Part shown: positions 62,715-64,000 of the stretch, in pieces
Numbering within the stretch: position 1 is the stretch's first letter
Layout of the letters: each line of letters starts with the position of its first letter
Origin: an uncultured Tateyamaria sp.
GTDB lineage: Bacteria > Pseudomonadota > Alphaproteobacteria > Rhodobacterales > Rhodobacteraceae
Direction: 5' to 3'
Assembly: GCF_947488715.1 (NCBI RefSeq)
Contig: NZ_CANLAG010000001.1
Location: 744,001-808,000 of the forward strand
Length of the DNA: 64,000 nucleotides
Made by a program: the position numbers and the translations under genes
The notes under the pieces: model-generated
The model's database searches: none
Told to the model about the DNA's origin: nothing
Seen by the model: only the letters and a program-made list of their open reading frames with translations

Positions 62715-63351
62715 AGAGCCGTTTCGCCTCTTCCAGCGTGTCGAACATATGCAGCTTGCCGTCCAGCAAGACCGCCGCCGAACGCGCGAATTTCTCGAGC
62801 GTTTGGGCCTGGTGTGACACGATGATGATTGTTGTGGTGCGCAGACGTTCCTGCAGCACTTCGCCTGCTTTGCGGTTGAATTCGACATCCGTGGACGAGG
62901 GCATCCCTTCGTCGATCAGGTAGATGTCAAAGTCGAGGGCCAGCATGAGCGCAAAGGAAAAGCGCGCCCGCATGCCCGATGAATAGGTGCCGATGGGTTG
63001 GTCGAAATATTCGCCCAGATTACACAGCCAGCGGCAGAAGCTTTCGACATAGTCGGGGTCGAGCCCGTAGAGCCGCGCGATGTAGCGGCTGTTTTCATGG
63101 GCGGAGATCTTGGGGATCACGCCGCCCATAAAGCCCAGCGGGAATGAGATGTTGCACATCCGCCGGATTTCGCCCTCATCCGGTTTCTCAAGCCCTGCCA
63201 TCATGTTGATCAGCGTCGTTTTGCCGGTGCCATTGGGGGCCAGCACGCCGAAGGAATGGCCCAATTCCACCCGAAAAGACACACGGTCAAGGATCACCTT
63301 GCGCTGTGTGCCTGTCCAGAAGGACTTGGATACATTTTCGAACTCTAGCAT
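62692..63351 (-). CDS. KpsT-like capsule ABC transporter ATPase
   Basis: This 219-residue ABC ATPase for polysaccharide export has Walker A APNGTGKTT, signature YSSGMRARFSFAL and Walker B IYLIDEG. The family's usual form is GRNGAGKST/SGM. It begins MLEFENVSKSF. No KpsM permease is in the window; it may be elsewhere in the genome. It overlaps the KpsE-like gene, and its promoter should lie in the 63352-63564 spacer. Confidence 0.9.
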   Translation of the reverse strand: MLEFENVSKSFWTGTQRKVILDRVSFRVELGHSFGVLAPNGTGKTTLINMMAGLEKPDEGEIRRMCNISFPLGFMGGVIPKISAHENSRYIARLYGLDPDYVESFCRWLCNLGEYFDQPIGTYSSGMRARFSFALMLALDFDIYLIDEGMPSSTDVEFNRKAGEVLQERLRTTTIIIVSHQAQTLEKFARSAAVLLDGKLHMFDTLEEAKRLYDYETQS

Positions 63352-63564
63352 CCCGTTGCTCCGCGGTGTGCTGTGATTGGCGCCCCGTTTTTAAGGTGGG
63401 AAACCGGAACCCTCCTTACCAGAGGTGTCTTAACGCTCTAATCATCGACTTAGGCAACATTATGTCGAAGTTGGCAACAAATGTACAGGTTTGACCCGGT
63501 ACTGTTGACGGGGAAAGAACAGCGCACAGGCCCTGCTGCACAAGCCTGTGAGTGCGGTGAATAA

Positions 63565-64000
63565 TCAGCCGGGGTGCTTTTGCACGCGGAGCAATTTGCC
63601 CGAAACAAGCGCCAGGACTGCGGCGGCGAAGCTGAAGAGGGCACCCATCTTGGCCGCGTCCTGGGTGGGGCCTGGGTCAAATGCGGCGGATGCAAAGAAC
63701 AAGGACACGGTAAAGCCGATGGCTGCAACACAGCCGATCACAACGAGGTCAACAATGCGCATCCCTTCGGGAATACCCAGTCCCAGAGGGCGCGCGGCGA
63801 TCCAGCCCATGACAAAAATGCCCAGCGGTTTGCCCACCAGCAGCCCCGCCAGCACCAGCCAGGTCGCATCCCCGATGGACCCGAGCTCGACCCCTGCATT
63901 GAGCAGGCCAAAGAAAAACAGGATGATCTCGACCGGGTTTTTCAACCCGTGTTCGATCCGGTTCAGCAGGTCGGTGAGGTACTTTTCCGCGTCAGCAAAG
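63565..64000 (-). CDS. nhaA: Na+/H+ antiporter NhaA, 3' part only
   Basis: The C-terminal about 145 residues of NhaA; the 5' part lies outside the right edge. Conserved segments are LKNPVEIILFFFGLLNAGVE, LLVGKPLGIFVMGWIAARPL and GCVAAIGFTVSLFFASAAF, as in the last membrane helices of E. coli NhaA. It exchanges Na+ for H+ at the inner membrane, which suits a marine organism. The stop is near 63565, and the 213 bp to the KpsT gene hold a GGCAACA direct repeat (63453 and 63473). Confidence 0.9.
   Translation of the reverse strand, partial: FADAEKYLTDLLNRIEHGLKNPVEIILFFFGLLNAGVELGSIGDATWLVLAGLLVGKPLGIFVMGWIAARPLGLGIPEGMRIVDLVVIGCVAAIGFTVSLFFASAAFDPGPTQDAAKMGALFSFAAAVLALVSGKLLRVQKHPG

Overview
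This 64 kb window is high-GC alphaproteobacterial chromosome, almost certainly from the Rhodobacteraceae (Roseobacter group). The evidence is gene content and order: a sucC...sucD-odhA-odhB...lpd operon, mdh, sdhCDAB, four ethylmalonyl-CoA pathway genes (mcl2, mch, ecm, ccr), a LuxR/LuxI pair, an H-NS/HvrA-type protein, and many small lipoproteins and DUF proteins typical of that family. I see no rRNA, tRNA, CRISPR array, insertion sequence or prophage.

Layout. 1-11.6 kb (minus strand): one long 2-oxoglutarate dehydrogenase / succinyl-CoA synthetase operon. It runs from sucC through two lipoproteins, a secreted protein, a methyltransferase, sucD, an orphan ORF, odhA, odhB, another orphan and a MAPEG protein to lpd, which is cut by the window edge. 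11.7-15.6 kb: glycosyltransferase, a membrane-anchored class III cyclase, mdh with a clear terminator, and a TauE/SafE exporter. 16.2-20.9 kb (plus): mcl2-nnrU-DUF1737-mch, then secreted proteins. 21-25.6 kb (plus): sdhC-sdhD-sdhA-[sulfotransferase-like]-[lipoprotein]-sdhB. 25.7-28.4 kb: two conserved proteins of unclear function, deoD, H-NS family protein. 28.6-34 kb: ecm (minus), an acyltransferase and ccr (plus). 34.1-35.8 kb: a small protein, luxR and luxI, with a CtrA-type box in front. 35.8-44 kb: RecD-like helicase, TIGR02186 plus TauE/SafE pair, and a BMP-type (nucleoside-like) ABC importer. 44-53.5 kb: housekeeping and small genes (rimI, tsaB, GFA, Nfu, Usp, BCAT, M48 peptidase, IMPACT, hemolysin III, DCC, rimO). 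53.5-63.4 kb: AsmA, a multidomain peptidoglycan-active protein with a lipoprotein partner, then a capsule-type block (phosphohexomutase, kdsA, KpsE-like, KpsT-like). The last 0.4 kb is the 3' end of nhaA.

How it works together. The first 34 kb holds central carbon metabolism: the lower TCA cycle (2-oxoglutarate to oxaloacetate) and the acetyl-CoA-assimilating ethylmalonyl-CoA pathway, which delivers succinyl-CoA and malate into that same part of the cycle. Non-coding sequence suggests two layers of shared control. (1) Paired GTGATCAC palindromes, 21 bp apart and 114-115 bp before the start codon, precede both sucC and sdhC. (2) A 12-bp element, CTGCGCTGCGGC, precedes mdh, mcl2, ecm and ccr. 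The mdh upstream region carries the second element and a variant half of the first. These shared elements are the most interesting observations in the window. I recognise neither as the site of a named regulator.
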